Assembly (NCBI RefSeq): GCF_900327775.1
Contig: NZ_OUMZ01000007.1
Coordinates: forward strand, 1,661,606-1,725,605
DNA: 64,000 bases
DNA from: Roseovarius sp. EL26
GTDB taxonomy: Bacteria > Pseudomonadota > Alphaproteobacteria > Rhodobacterales > Rhodobacteraceae
Reading direction: 5' to 3'
A program made the position numbers and the translations under genes. The notes beneath the pieces are model-generated. The model was not told where the DNA came from and did no database searches. It was given only the letters and a program-made list of their open reading frames with translations. Below, piece by piece: positions 43,292-51,721 of this stretch (the stretch's first letter is position 1; each line of letters opens with the position of its first letter).

Positions 43292-45226
43292 TTACCTTAA
43301 TGCGCCAGAAGCTTTGAGAGCTTCGGCCTTGTCAGCGTTTGCCCACCAAAAATCCAACGTACCCAAGGCATAAGGTGGGATTTCCGCGGGATGTTCAAAC
43401 ATATCCCAATAAGCCACCCAGTGATTGGGGGCAAAGCCATCAGGAATTAAAAAGAACTCATGCCGCAAGGCCCGGTCCAACGCACGGATAGAGATATCTT
43501 CATCTTCTTGGCTAGTGGTACGCAGAGATCTCTCAATAATTTCATCCACCAACGGGCTCGCTAGGCCAGCCGGGTTGAATAGGCTGTATGAGGATGCCTC
43601 GGATCCAAACCGTTGCACCAGCCCAGTTCCCGTACCCAATAATGACGGATATCCGTCAAAGACCAAATCATAATCGCGATCACGCTCGCGCTTAGTATAT
43701 TGTGACGCATCCACGGTTTCAAAGGCTGCTTCGATACCGAAATTCTCTAGATTAGCGACAAAATTTTCCGCCGCTGCCCGATCTGTTGGTGAGGCGGATG
43801 AATTAAACAGGAAGTTCAATTTCAATGACGCACCTTCACTGTTGCGAACGATACCATCATCTGCGACCTCCCAGCCTGCCTCCGCCAGCAGTTTCAACGC
43901 CTGCCGCTTGTTGCTGCGCGATGTCAGGCGATCTGGATCTGAGGTATGCGGCACCCAAGGCTCAATAGTCATCATCTCATCGGGCACCAAATCACCCAGT
44001 GACTGAAGGAATTCCAGATCATCACCTTCAGGCAACCCTTTGGCCTCAAGATGTGTGCCATCAGAATATGATTTCTGTTGTGCATACAGCCCATAAAGCA
44101 AGGATTTATTAGTCCATTCAAAATTGAACGCCAGCGCAATCGCCTGGCGGACGCGCTTGTCTTTCAAAACGTCAGACCCAAGGTTAAAAACAATCCCGGT
44201 CATATTGGGTGGTGTACCATCTGGAAGTTCTTCTAACTTCACATCACCACGGTCAACCGCAGGGAAGTCATATGAGCTGGCCCATTTCTTCGGGTCCGGC
44301 TCACGGCGATAGGTCACCTCGCCAGCCTTGAAGGCCTCAAAGGCGGCAGTGCTATCGGCGAAATACTCCAGCCGTATCACATCAAAGTTGTGGCGGCCCT
44401 GATTGATTGGCAGATCCCAGCCCCAGTAATCTGGGTTACGACTGAATGTGACCCTGCGATTCACATCAAGGCTCTGGACCACATAGGGGCCTGACCCCGG
44501 TGAGATCTCAATCCGTGGCTCATCCAGACGGGCGCCGGTTTTTTCGTACCATGCCTTTGACCACACAGGAACAGTACCAACCTGCTCGATCAAAGAGCGC
44601 CTAGAAATCCCATCGGCGAAATAGAATTTGATTGTATGATCGTCGATCACTTCGGTCTTAGGGATCTGTTTTCGCACAAAATCCGCATAAGATTTCAATC
44701 CCTGATCCAACAGCAGATTGTGACTGAAATCAACGTCATGTGCTGTGACCGGCGTACCATCAGCAAAGGTTGCTTCTGGCCGCATCCTGAAAATAACCCA
44801 AGATTTATCGATTGGGTACTCTACGCTTTCCGCCAACAATCCATAAAGCTCCCCCTCAGCATCAGCTGGCAAACTGCCATTACCTGCAAGAATTTCGCCA
44901 AGCAGACTTTCATACATTACAGTAGAAAGTGCCGCCGCACGGCCATTACGGGTGTAAGGGTTCATCGAATCAAATGTGCCACTGACCGCTATTGAGATTT
45001 CTCCGCCTTTAGGAGCATCCGGATTTACATAGTCGAAATGTGCGTAATCTACGGGGTATTTTAGATCCCCAAAGAACGAATACCCATGAGATTTGATAAT
45101 GCCTTCTTCTGCAAGAGCAGCCTGAGCCAGAAACACTGCGGTGGCGAGGCCAGCGGCTTTACTGATCAAAGTCAGGGCGGATTTCTTGTGCGGCATAGCA
45201 ACTTTAGCCCGGCTTTGTGATCGCAT
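43292..45226 (-). CDS. yejA: YejA-type periplasmic peptide-binding protein
   Basis: 644 residues, extracellular solute-binding family 5. An N-terminal signal peptide ends near AALA-EEG (about residue 40). The mature part starts IKSHGYSFFGDLKYPVDYAHFDYVNPDAPKGG, followed by WVIFRMRPEATFADGTPVTAHDV and YDLVFDGYPSLLGTG. First gene of yejABEF. GGGAG lies 9 nt before the ATG at 45226; an internal ATG at 45196 would also leave a workable signal peptide. Confidence 0.93.
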   Translation of the reverse strand: MRSQSRAKVAMPHKKSALTLISKAAGLATAVFLAQAALAEEGIIKSHGYSFFGDLKYPVDYAHFDYVNPDAPKGGEISIAVSGTFDSMNPYTRNGRAAALSTVMYESLLGEILAGNGSLPADAEGELYGLLAESVEYPIDKSWVIFRMRPEATFADGTPVTAHDVDFSHNLLLDQGLKSYADFVRKQIPKTEVIDDHTIKFYFADGISRRSLIEQVGTVPVWSKAWYEKTGARLDEPRIEISPGSGPYVVQSLDVNRRVTFSRNPDYWGWDLPINQGRHNFDVIRLEYFADSTAAFEAFKAGEVTYRREPDPKKWASSYDFPAVDRGDVKLEELPDGTPPNMTGIVFNLGSDVLKDKRVRQAIALAFNFEWTNKSLLYGLYAQQKSYSDGTHLEAKGLPEGDDLEFLQSLGDLVPDEMMTIEPWVPHTSDPDRLTSRSNKRQALKLLAEAGWEVADDGIVRNSEGASLKLNFLFNSSASPTDRAAAENFVANLENFGIEAAFETVDASQYTKRERDRDYDLVFDGYPSLLGTGTGLVQRFGSEASSYSLFNPAGLASPLVDEIIERSLRTTSQEDEDISIRALDRALRHEFFLIPDGFAPNHWVAYWDMFEHPAEIPPYALGTLDFWWANADKAEALKASGALR

Positions 45227-45351
45227 TATCGTCGTCTCCCTAAATCTGCCCTTGTTGCTGTTAGCCCAAGGTTTAACGCAAGCTATTGCTCGCAGGGTAT
45301 CTGTTCAAGCGCAGAACGTTGATAAAGGCGTGAGCTACAATAATAATAATT

Positions 45352-45382
45352 AAAAAAAGCCGCCCCAAATCATGGAGCGGCT
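45352..45382 (-). terminator. terminator of the cytochrome c-y gene
   Basis: On the minus strand an AGCCGC...GCGGCT stem with an inner CC/GG continuation, then seven T (45358-45352). It lies about 30 bp after the stop of the gene at 45413 and ahead of yejA. Confidence 0.82.
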
Positions 45383-45412
45383 CTTAAACTTAGCAAATGT
45401 TTGCTTAAGAAA

Positions 45413-46039
45413 TCAGTGTTCAGAATCTTGTGTTTCACCTTCGGCGGCATCGGCTGCTTCTGCGCCTTCAGCAGGCGCTTCACCTTCAGCTGCAGCAGGA
45501 ACTTCAAGCTCAGTCATGCCACCGTCAGTCATGTCAAGATAGGCGATCAGGTTGACCCGATCTTCTTCCTTTTTCAAACCCGCAAAAGCCATTGTTGTGC
45601 CAGAGGCAGCTTTTTTCGGGTTGGCCAGAAAGGCATCAAGGGCTTCAGGTGTCCAAGTATCACCGACCTGGGCCAGCGCACCCGAATAAGCGCTAAATCC
45701 TGATGCATCGCCAACCGCTCGGCCGACAACCCCATACAGATATGGACCAGTAGAGTTTGCGCCATCCTCAAGCTTGTGACAGGCTCTGCATTTACCAAAG
45801 ACTTTCTTGCCTTTGTCCGCATTTGCACTCACGTACAATTCGGCAAACGATGGGCCTTCTTCTTCGCCACTACCGTGGTCATCAGTTCCGGTGTCAATCA
45901 AATAGGCTTGCGCATGATCATCGCCATGGCCGCCACCGGTTGCATAAAGTTCTTCGGCAGCCCATTTGCCGAGCAGAAAGATCAGGAGCGTCCCGCAAAC
46001 GCCGCCAGTGACCTTGGTGAGTGTCATTGTATCAAACAT
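45413..46039 (-). CDS. membrane-anchored cytochrome c (c-y/CycM type)
   Basis: 208 residues. An uncleaved N-terminal anchor (about 8-28) is followed by an acidic, His-rich linker and a class I cytochrome c domain: KGKKVFGKCRACHKLEDGANSTGPYLYGVVGR with CRACH near residue 84, and axial Met in GTTMAFAGLKK. The C-terminal tail is Ala/Glu-rich. It carries electrons from bc1 to oxidases such as cbb3 while attached to the membrane. Confidence 0.88.
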   Translation of the reverse strand: MFDTMTLTKVTGGVCGTLLIFLLGKWAAEELYATGGGHGDDHAQAYLIDTGTDDHGSGEEEGPSFAELYVSANADKGKKVFGKCRACHKLEDGANSTGPYLYGVVGRAVGDASGFSAYSGALAQVGDTWTPEALDAFLANPKKAASGTTMAFAGLKKEEDRVNLIAYLDMTDGGMTELEVPAAAEGEAPAEGAEAADAAEGETQDSEH

Positions 46040-46158
46040 AGGCCTGTTTCCATTTAAATCCCTCGTCGGTATCTATCCGCTTCCACTACAAGGACGCAAG
46101 GTGTAGTTTGCGCGACCAAACGCCCCCGCGCGTTGAAGAACGACAGGAAGACACACAA

Positions 46159-46992
46159 ATGACCATTAGCATTGCCTTTCAGGGAGAGCCGGGAGCCTAT
46201 TCTCATCAGGCTTGCCATGAAGCATATCCAGATATGAAGGCCATTCCGTGCCGCACTTTTGAAGATGCGATCGCCACGGTCAGACGCGGCGAGGCCGAAC
46301 TGGCCATGCTGCCTGTAGAAAACTCTACTTTTGGCCGGGTGGCCGATATTCACCACCTGTTGCCAGAATCAGGTCTGCACATCGTTGCCGAGGCCTTTGT
46401 CAGGGTGCACATCAATCTGTTAGCTCTTCCGGGCGCCACACTTGATCAGATCACCCATGCAGTGAGCCATACTGTTTTATTGGGCCAATGCCGTGAATTC
46501 CTGTCAGAGTACAACATTCACCGGGTCACCGGCGCTGATACCGCGGGATCAGCGCGCCACATCGCAGAATTGAATGACCCAAGCCATGCCGCCTTGGCCA
46601 GTGAATTGGCGGGGGACCTCTATGGTCTAAATGTTCTTGCCCGCCATATCGAAGACCAGGGCAACAACACCACACGTTTTCTGGTGATGTCGCCAAAACC
46701 TGATCACTCGCGTCGGGGTGATCATGGTATGATCACAAGTTTCGTTTTTCAGGTTCGCAACATTCCTGCAGCGCTTTACAAGGCGATGGGTGGATTTGCC
46801 ACCAACGGCGTCAACATGATCAAGCTCGAAAGCTATATGGTTGGCGGGTCTTTCACTGCGACACAATTCTATGCGGATATCGAAGGTCACCCTGATGATC
46901 CGGCAGTGCAGCGCGCGTTAGAAGAGTTGGAGTTTTTTACTTCAAGTATAGAAATACTTGGGGTTTATCCTGCTGATTTTCAACGCGGCTAA
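46159..46992 (+). CDS. pheA: prephenate dehydratase
   Basis: 277 residues. Catalytic domain (about 1-185): IAFQGEPGAYSHQACHEAYP, AMLPVENSTFGRVAD, and the catalytic region near residue 165 with NNTTRFLVM. A C-terminal ACT regulatory domain (about 195-275) has SFVFQVRNIPAALYKAMGGFATNGVNMIKLES for phenylalanine feedback. It makes phenylpyruvate in phenylalanine synthesis; there is no chorismate mutase domain. The ATG at 46159 has AGGAAG 8 nt upstream; a longer reading frame has no site. Confidence 0.94.
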   Translation: MTISIAFQGEPGAYSHQACHEAYPDMKAIPCRTFEDAIATVRRGEAELAMLPVENSTFGRVADIHHLLPESGLHIVAEAFVRVHINLLALPGATLDQITHAVSHTVLLGQCREFLSEYNIHRVTGADTAGSARHIAELNDPSHAALASELAGDLYGLNVLARHIEDQGNNTTRFLVMSPKPDHSRRGDHGMITSFVFQVRNIPAALYKAMGGFATNGVNMIKLESYMVGGSFTATQFYADIEGHPDDPAVQRALEELEFFTSSIEILGVYPADFQRG

Positions 46993-47022
46993 GACCGTCT
47001 GGATAAAATTTCACAGCAAACT

Positions 47023-47496
47023 TCAGGACGGGCCGTGCGCCTTGTGACGATCTTCGGTCAGGCGCGCCCAATATTTCATGCGTTTGCGAAGCCTCTTGAT
47101 CAAATTCGCCCGCATCAGTTTAACGGATTGCATCATCAACCGCGCAGTCAAGTTCTGAGGTTTCATTTCAATGCATATGCTGACACGTGTTTGTTGCCGT
47201 GACAGCGCTAGAAAATCGGCATCCATCGTTCCCATAAATGCAGATGAACGCGACTTCAGCCTGATTTCATTTGTCGGATCATAATGAACCAGTTCCACCT
47301 CCATTTCACGCATCTTACCGCGAAAATTAAACGCGACATCCCAAACCATACCTGGACCCGGTTCGCTCAAGACATCCAGACGTTGAACATCTATCCCACG
47401 TTTCAGTGCTAATTTTTCAATTAGTTCAAAATCAGATGCTTCTGCGAAAACCACTTCAATCGGAGCAGAAACATCGACTTCGTTACGGAATTTCAT
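47023..47496 (-). CDS. SRPBCC (polyketide cyclase-like) protein
   Basis: 157 residues. The START-like pattern KFRNEVDVSAPIEVVFAEASDFELIE at the N-terminus, MREMEVELVHYDPTNEIRL in the middle and a basic C-terminal helix rich in Arg and Lys. A small-ligand or lipid-binding fold without a known ligand. Confidence 0.78.
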   Translation of the reverse strand: MKFRNEVDVSAPIEVVFAEASDFELIEKLALKRGIDVQRLDVLSEPGPGMVWDVAFNFRGKMREMEVELVHYDPTNEIRLKSRSSAFMGTMDADFLALSRQQTRVSICIEMKPQNLTARLMMQSVKLMRANLIKRLRKRMKYWARLTEDRHKAHGPS

Positions 47497-47568
47497 AAAC
47501 TCTTCCCACTCCAGCGCTGTAGATGCGAATACGCGTTATCCAAATTTAGCAAAAATGATTTTGCCCGG

Positions 47569-48537
47569 TTAGATATAGCCGGACAACCAGTTTTTCAGCA
47601 AAAAATGTGCAATCGCTCCTTTTCGCCCAGCATCGTATTTCTGATGCTCTCCGGCAAACACCTGCGCCATATCCTCTCGACTGATCCAGACGGCATCTTC
47701 CAACTCAATCGGATCGACGTCTATCTCGGTGCTTAATGCCTCCCCACGGAGTCCCAGCATCAAAGACGATGGAAACGCCCAGGGCTGACTAGCAAGATAA
47801 GAAACCTCGCCGACGCGAACGTTGGTTTCCTCAAACACCTCACGACGAACGGCCGCTTCAATCGTTTCACCGGGTTCAACAAATCCCGCCAACAAGGAAT
47901 ACATTCTCTCTGGCCACATCGGAGAACGGCCAATAAGAACAGAATTACCATTTGTTATCAGCATGATGACAACCGGATCTGTTCTAGGAAAATGAGGAGC
48001 TCCGCACGCCGGACAAACGCGTTGCCAACCAGACATCACCATTTCGCTTTCGGTTCCACAACAGGCACAGAACCGATGGCTGACATGCCAGCCAAATACT
48101 GCCTTGGCAGTAGCGGCCAGTTCGGCGTCTCGGCTATCCAGTGCGAACATGATCCGCCTTAATTCAACGAAAACGGCTGGTTGCCTGACCTCAGGATGAT
48201 GTTGGAGCGTTTCATCGAGAAAGACATCCGCCCCGGCGCCCTCCGAGACCTCCGGTGACCAGCTCGATATGTCATGTGCAAAAACTACGGTGCCATCTTC
48301 GCTGCGACCTAGCAAAACCGGTGGCATTTGGGAGGTTCTCAACACTGAGTGGTCCATCGGCAAATAGATCAATCGATCAAGTGCCTCCGCTTCGACCAAG
48401 GGCTTTCCACGCCAAAGCAAAATTGCTCGCGCCTGCCCATCAGAAATCATGCGCTTCAATTCAGCATTCTGTCCCCTCAGCTCAGCAGCTCGATCAAGAC
48501 CGGAACCGCCGAACGTCACATCTTCAGCCTGAAACAT
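47569..48537 (-). CDS. nudC: NAD(+) diphosphatase (NudC), RNA de-NADding
   Basis: 322 residues. Zinc ribbon FCACCGTESEM...RVCPACG (about 175-200), then the Nudix box GFVEPGETIEAAVRREVFEETNVRVGE near residue 232 and the NudC signature SQPWAFPSSLM just after it. Hydrolyses NADH and NAD-capped RNA. The ATG at 48537 has GGAGG 6 nt upstream, better than an ATG at 48555. Confidence 0.94.
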   Translation of the reverse strand: MFQAEDVTFGGSGLDRAAELRGQNAELKRMISDGQARAILLWRGKPLVEAEALDRLIYLPMDHSVLRTSQMPPVLLGRSEDGTVVFAHDISSWSPEVSEGAGADVFLDETLQHHPEVRQPAVFVELRRIMFALDSRDAELAATAKAVFGWHVSHRFCACCGTESEMVMSGWQRVCPACGAPHFPRTDPVVIMLITNGNSVLIGRSPMWPERMYSLLAGFVEPGETIEAAVRREVFEETNVRVGEVSYLASQPWAFPSSLMLGLRGEALSTEIDVDPIELEDAVWISREDMAQVFAGEHQKYDAGRKGAIAHFLLKNWLSGYI

Positions 48538-48558
48538 ACCCGTCCTCCATTCCACTCA

Positions 48559-48574
48559 GGTGATATAAATCACC
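48559..48574. promoter_or_regulatory. FNR/CRP-like palindrome before nudC
   Basis: GGTGATATAAATCACC: GGTGAT and ATCACC arms around ATAA. It resembles an FNR box with the outer T-A pair changed (GTGAT-N4-ATCAC). It lies 22 bp before the nudC start codon. Confidence 0.5.
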
Positions 48575-48616
48575 TCGATCCGGCAAATTCACGTGTAAAT
48601 GATTGATTTAGATAAA

Positions 48617-48635
48617 ATACAATCTTAAATTGTAT
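48617..48635. promoter_or_regulatory. palindrome between nudC and the cpdB-like gene
   Basis: ATACAAT and ATTGTAT arms (7 bp) flank a 5-nt spacer. It lies 51 bp before the GTG start of the plus-strand gene. Could be an operator or a small hairpin. Confidence 0.4.
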
Positions 48636-48685
48636 GAATGTAACTTCTACACCTTGACCCTCTCCTGAACAGAAAAGATCCGGTC

Positions 48686-50599
48686 GTGAACAAAAACTCC
48701 GCATCGTTCCTCCCTTCATTGATCCGATCTGGCCAGAACAATGAAGTAACCCTTCGTATTATGCAGACCTCTGACCTACACGGCAATCTGCGCGCGTACG
48801 ATTACCTGTCTGACACCGGCGGGCAATCCTACGGGCTGACCAGACTTGCCACACTGATCAAACAAGCACGACGCGAAAGCCCCAATTGCCTGCTATTTGA
48901 TTGCGGAGATTTTTTACAAGGCACCCCCCTCAGCGACCTGACTGCAAATCCCGAGTACGGCTGGGCAGGGCCGAACCCGGTGATCGACGTGATGAACCAG
49001 CTCAAATATGATGCGGTGGGCCTTGGCAATCATGAGTTCAACTTTGGTCTAAACTGGCTTGCTGCAGCGGTAAAATCTGCCCAATTTCCAATGATCTGCG
49101 CCAATGTGCTACGCAACCACAAAGCCAAATCAGATCTACAAGGTACACTGGTTGAGCCCTTTGTCATCCTCAACAAAACCCTAAAATTATCGGAAAAACG
49201 TAAACAACTCTTGCGGATCGGTGTCCTTGGCCTTGTACCTCCACAAATCACGTCCTGGGACCGGGCCCATTTACAAGGGCGCATTAAATGCTTGGATATG
49301 CTGGAAGCAGCACAAGACAATTTGCAAAAAATGCGCGCCATGGGCACTGATCTGATCGTGTTGTTGGCCCATACTGGCGCGATACCCGGCCCGGCCCACG
49401 ACAATATGGAAAACGCGGCACTACAACTGGCCGATGCCGGTGGCATTGATGCCATTCTCGCGGGTCACACGCATCAGGTTTTCCCCCGCCCCGACCAGCA
49501 ATCAAATGATGGGATCGATCATCAGGCCAGTACATTTTGTGGCGTACCAGCCGTCATGGCGGGCTTTCGTGGCTCGCATCTTGGTGTTCTAGATCTCGCG
49601 TTAACCCACGATGGAACCCGCTGGTACATCACCGGTCATAATGGCCGGGCCATTGCTGCTTCAGCACTTGACGTTCCAGAAGATAAAGCTCTGACAATAG
49701 AAATAAAAAAGGCGCACCACGCCACACGTACTCTTGTTGCCCGCCCGCTGGGACATTGCGGTATTCCGTTGCATAGCTATCTGGCACGCATACGCCCTGA
49801 TCCATCCCTTGCACTAATTGCCAGAGCAACCAAGCGCGCTGTCGCAAACGCCTTACAAGATTCGCCGCATGCCGATCTGCCCGTTTTGTCGGCAGTCGCC
49901 CCCTTCAAAACAGGAGGACAGGCAGGGCCAGAGTATTACCACGACATTCCCCCCGGCCAAATCAGGTTGAGACATCTGTTCGGTCTGTACCCGTTTCCCA
50001 ACACTGTTTGCGCCCTGAAAGTCACCGGTGCAGAACTATTGGAGTGGCTAGAGCGCACGGCAAGTTGCTTCAATCATCTGGAGACTGGGACGTCAGATCA
50101 ACCGTTGCTAAACCCTCATTTCCCCGGCCATGCCTTCGACGTAATCCATGGCATCCAGTATCAAATAGATCTGTCGCAACTCCCACGATACAAGCCATGC
50201 GGCACACCTTCAGGTGTGTCATCGGGTCGAATACTGGATTTAAAATTTCACAGCCAAATAATTGATATCAATCAAAAATTCATCATTGCGACTAACTCTC
50301 ACCGAGCGCATGGTGGCGGACTTTACCCCGATTGGCCCGCTGACCGATGGGTGATCAATAGCGCAAACAGTTTGCAAGACATCCTAAGCGATGAACTTCA
50401 GCGCAACATTGCAATTACCCCCAAAGATTTATCCGACTGGCGTTTTGTACCGATGCCCGAAACCACTGCCATTTTTGAAACCGGTCCCGGGGTGCGGGCA
50501 TATCAAACAGAATTAAGCACCTGCAGGCTGAGCGACCTTGGAAACAACGATCAGGGCTTTGCAAAGCTGCGCCTACAGCTTGGACCGCGTGACACATAA
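48686..50599 (+). CDS. 2',3'-cyclic-nucleotide phosphodiesterase/5'-nucleotidase-like protein
   Basis: 637 residues with GTG start. Metallophosphoesterase domain: IMQTSDLHGNL near residue 27, FDCGDFLQGTPLS, GLGNHEFNFGL, LLAHTGA and ILAGHTHQVFPR (about 265), which carry the metal ligands. The C-terminal 5'-nucleotidase domain has APFKTGGQAGPEYY near residue 410 and the substrate stacking region FPNTVCALKVTGAEL. It resembles CpdB, but no clear signal peptide is seen in the first 25 residues. It is followed by the SRP RNA. Confidence 0.85.
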   Translation: MNKNSASFLPSLIRSGQNNEVTLRIMQTSDLHGNLRAYDYLSDTGGQSYGLTRLATLIKQARRESPNCLLFDCGDFLQGTPLSDLTANPEYGWAGPNPVIDVMNQLKYDAVGLGNHEFNFGLNWLAAAVKSAQFPMICANVLRNHKAKSDLQGTLVEPFVILNKTLKLSEKRKQLLRIGVLGLVPPQITSWDRAHLQGRIKCLDMLEAAQDNLQKMRAMGTDLIVLLAHTGAIPGPAHDNMENAALQLADAGGIDAILAGHTHQVFPRPDQQSNDGIDHQASTFCGVPAVMAGFRGSHLGVLDLALTHDGTRWYITGHNGRAIAASALDVPEDKALTIEIKKAHHATRTLVARPLGHCGIPLHSYLARIRPDPSLALIARATKRAVANALQDSPHADLPVLSAVAPFKTGGQAGPEYYHDIPPGQIRLRHLFGLYPFPNTVCALKVTGAELLEWLERTASCFNHLETGTSDQPLLNPHFPGHAFDVIHGIQYQIDLSQLPRYKPCGTPSGVSSGRILDLKFHSQIIDINQKFIIATNSHRAHGGGLYPDWPADRWVINSANSLQDILSDELQRNIAITPKDLSDWRFVPMPETTAIFETGPGVRAYQTELSTCRLSDLGNNDQGFAKLRLQLGPRDT

Positions 50600-50650
50600 T
50601 TCCTCAGCATCACCCTTGCCAATCCATCAAACCCGCCCTATTTACACCCC

Positions 50651-50746
50651 TGAGAGGTTGGCGCGGGCAGGCACCTCGCCAACCCGGTCAGATCCGGAAG
50701 GAAGCAGCCGTAACGAGCCCCGCTTGGGTCGTTGTCCAGCCTCTCA
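50651..50746 (+). ncRNA. ffs: signal recognition particle 4.5S RNA
   Basis: About 96 nt. The outer stem pairs TGAGAGG (50651-50657) with CCTCTCA (50740-50746). The apical part carries the conserved asymmetric and symmetric loops, TCAGATCCGGAAGGAAGCAG, with the GGAA tetraloop, which binds Ffh. Position and sequence fit bacterial small SRP RNA. Confidence 0.95.
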
Positions 50747-50764
50747 CCTCAGTTCCCCACCCTT

Positions 50765-50810
50765 AAATTTGTGTACAGGCTGTACAGGATGTACGCGCAA
50801 AACGTACACA
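50765..50810 (+). repeat. GTAC-array element, copy A
   Basis: Starts with AAATTTG, followed by four GTAC at 50773, 50782, 50791 and 50804 (spacings 9, 9, 13). The same order is found on the minus strand at 25443-25394. It lies 19 bp past the SRP RNA, in the same direction. Confidence 0.7.
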
Positions 50811-50834
50811 AATCCGATTGGGTGCACAGGCTGA

Positions 50835-51311
50835 TCAGGGCAAGGTGATGTCGCTGGTGATCTGGTTCACGAACATCCCTGAGTTTGGATCGGTCTTTGT
50901 CGCAAACTGACCACCCCCCGTTGCACCATCCCATTTACCGGTTCCGCTGGATATTTCCCAATTGCCAGTCAGCGCCCCTGAGCTGTCCCGACCATTGGCA
51001 TGCCAGTGCAAGATTACCACCTCGCCCCCGGTATCGGTATAAAGGCACATACCGTGGCCAGCCACCTTGGTGGCAGAGACCTCAATCGCGCCAAAACACG
51101 GACCCGAGCCACCGTGCAACGGGTGATCGGCGTCTTCCATCTGGATTTTGTCATAGGTGCTACTGATCTGCAGCACCATGTGGTTTTCGGCAACCGGATG
51201 CGGTGTCGAGGTGCTGGTACCTGTCCCGACACCACCACCGGAATAATTGCCGCCAGCCCAAGTGGCAGAACCAAATATCAACACGGCGCACGTTGTCATA
51301 AAGCATTTCAT
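50835..51311 (-). CDS. secreted hypothetical protein
   Basis: 158 residues from the ATG at 51311. A signal peptide ends near SATWA (residue 19). The mature part starts with Gly/Ser/Thr-rich spacer (YSGGGVGTGTSTST), then a beta-rich domain with LHGGSGPCFGAIEV, GHGMCLYTDTGGEVVILHWHANG and GTGKWDGATGGGQF, patterns of an allene-oxide-cyclase-like barrel. Function unknown. Confidence 0.7.
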   Translation of the reverse strand: MKCFMTTCAVLIFGSATWAGGNYSGGGVGTGTSTSTPHPVAENHMVLQISSTYDKIQMEDADHPLHGGSGPCFGAIEVSATKVAGHGMCLYTDTGGEVVILHWHANGRDSSGALTGNWEISSGTGKWDGATGGGQFATKTDPNSGMFVNQITSDITLP

Positions 51312-51392
51312 AATATTTCCCCCATAGTGTCTCCGCAAACTGAAGATGTGGGAGAGTATAGCACAGAGCAAAACTTGAGCATAAACCGGGCA

Positions 51393-51719
51393 AAAAGGTG
51401 GGTTTACACCCACCCTACGGATTTTCTGAACACCCTACCCCGCCGCCCTGTCACGCCAAGGTTCGGCCTTCAGCGCGGCGGACGGCGTTTCACCTCTACC
51501 CGCAGTCTCGCCCCCTTACAGCCAGCGGTGTCTGCGTAGGGTTGCGCCTGACCCTGGCAGGGCGTTCGATGCCTTCGCTGGGATCAGGACCGATTCCAAA
51601 TTCGCAAAAGCAGCGCGGGATGAAAGGTTGCAATGCGCCCTCCCGTGGGGAGGGTCGGGCGCGGCCCGTGCACACACGGACCTTTCTCGAAGAAAAGGTG
51701 GGTTTTCACCCACCCTACG
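51393..51719. repeat. 327-bp unit bounded by direct 27-bp hairpin repeats
   Basis: AAAAGGTGGGTTT-A/T-CACCCACCCTACG occurs at 51393-51419 and 51693-51719, 26 of 27 bases identical, exactly 300 bp apart. Each copy is itself a hairpin (GGTGGGT with ACCCACC). The 273 bp between hold no supported gene and contain short frames resembling translations of dispersed intergenic repeats. The right copy serves as terminator for thyX on the minus strand (stem, then TTTT). Confidence 0.6.
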
Positions 51720-51721
51720 AT

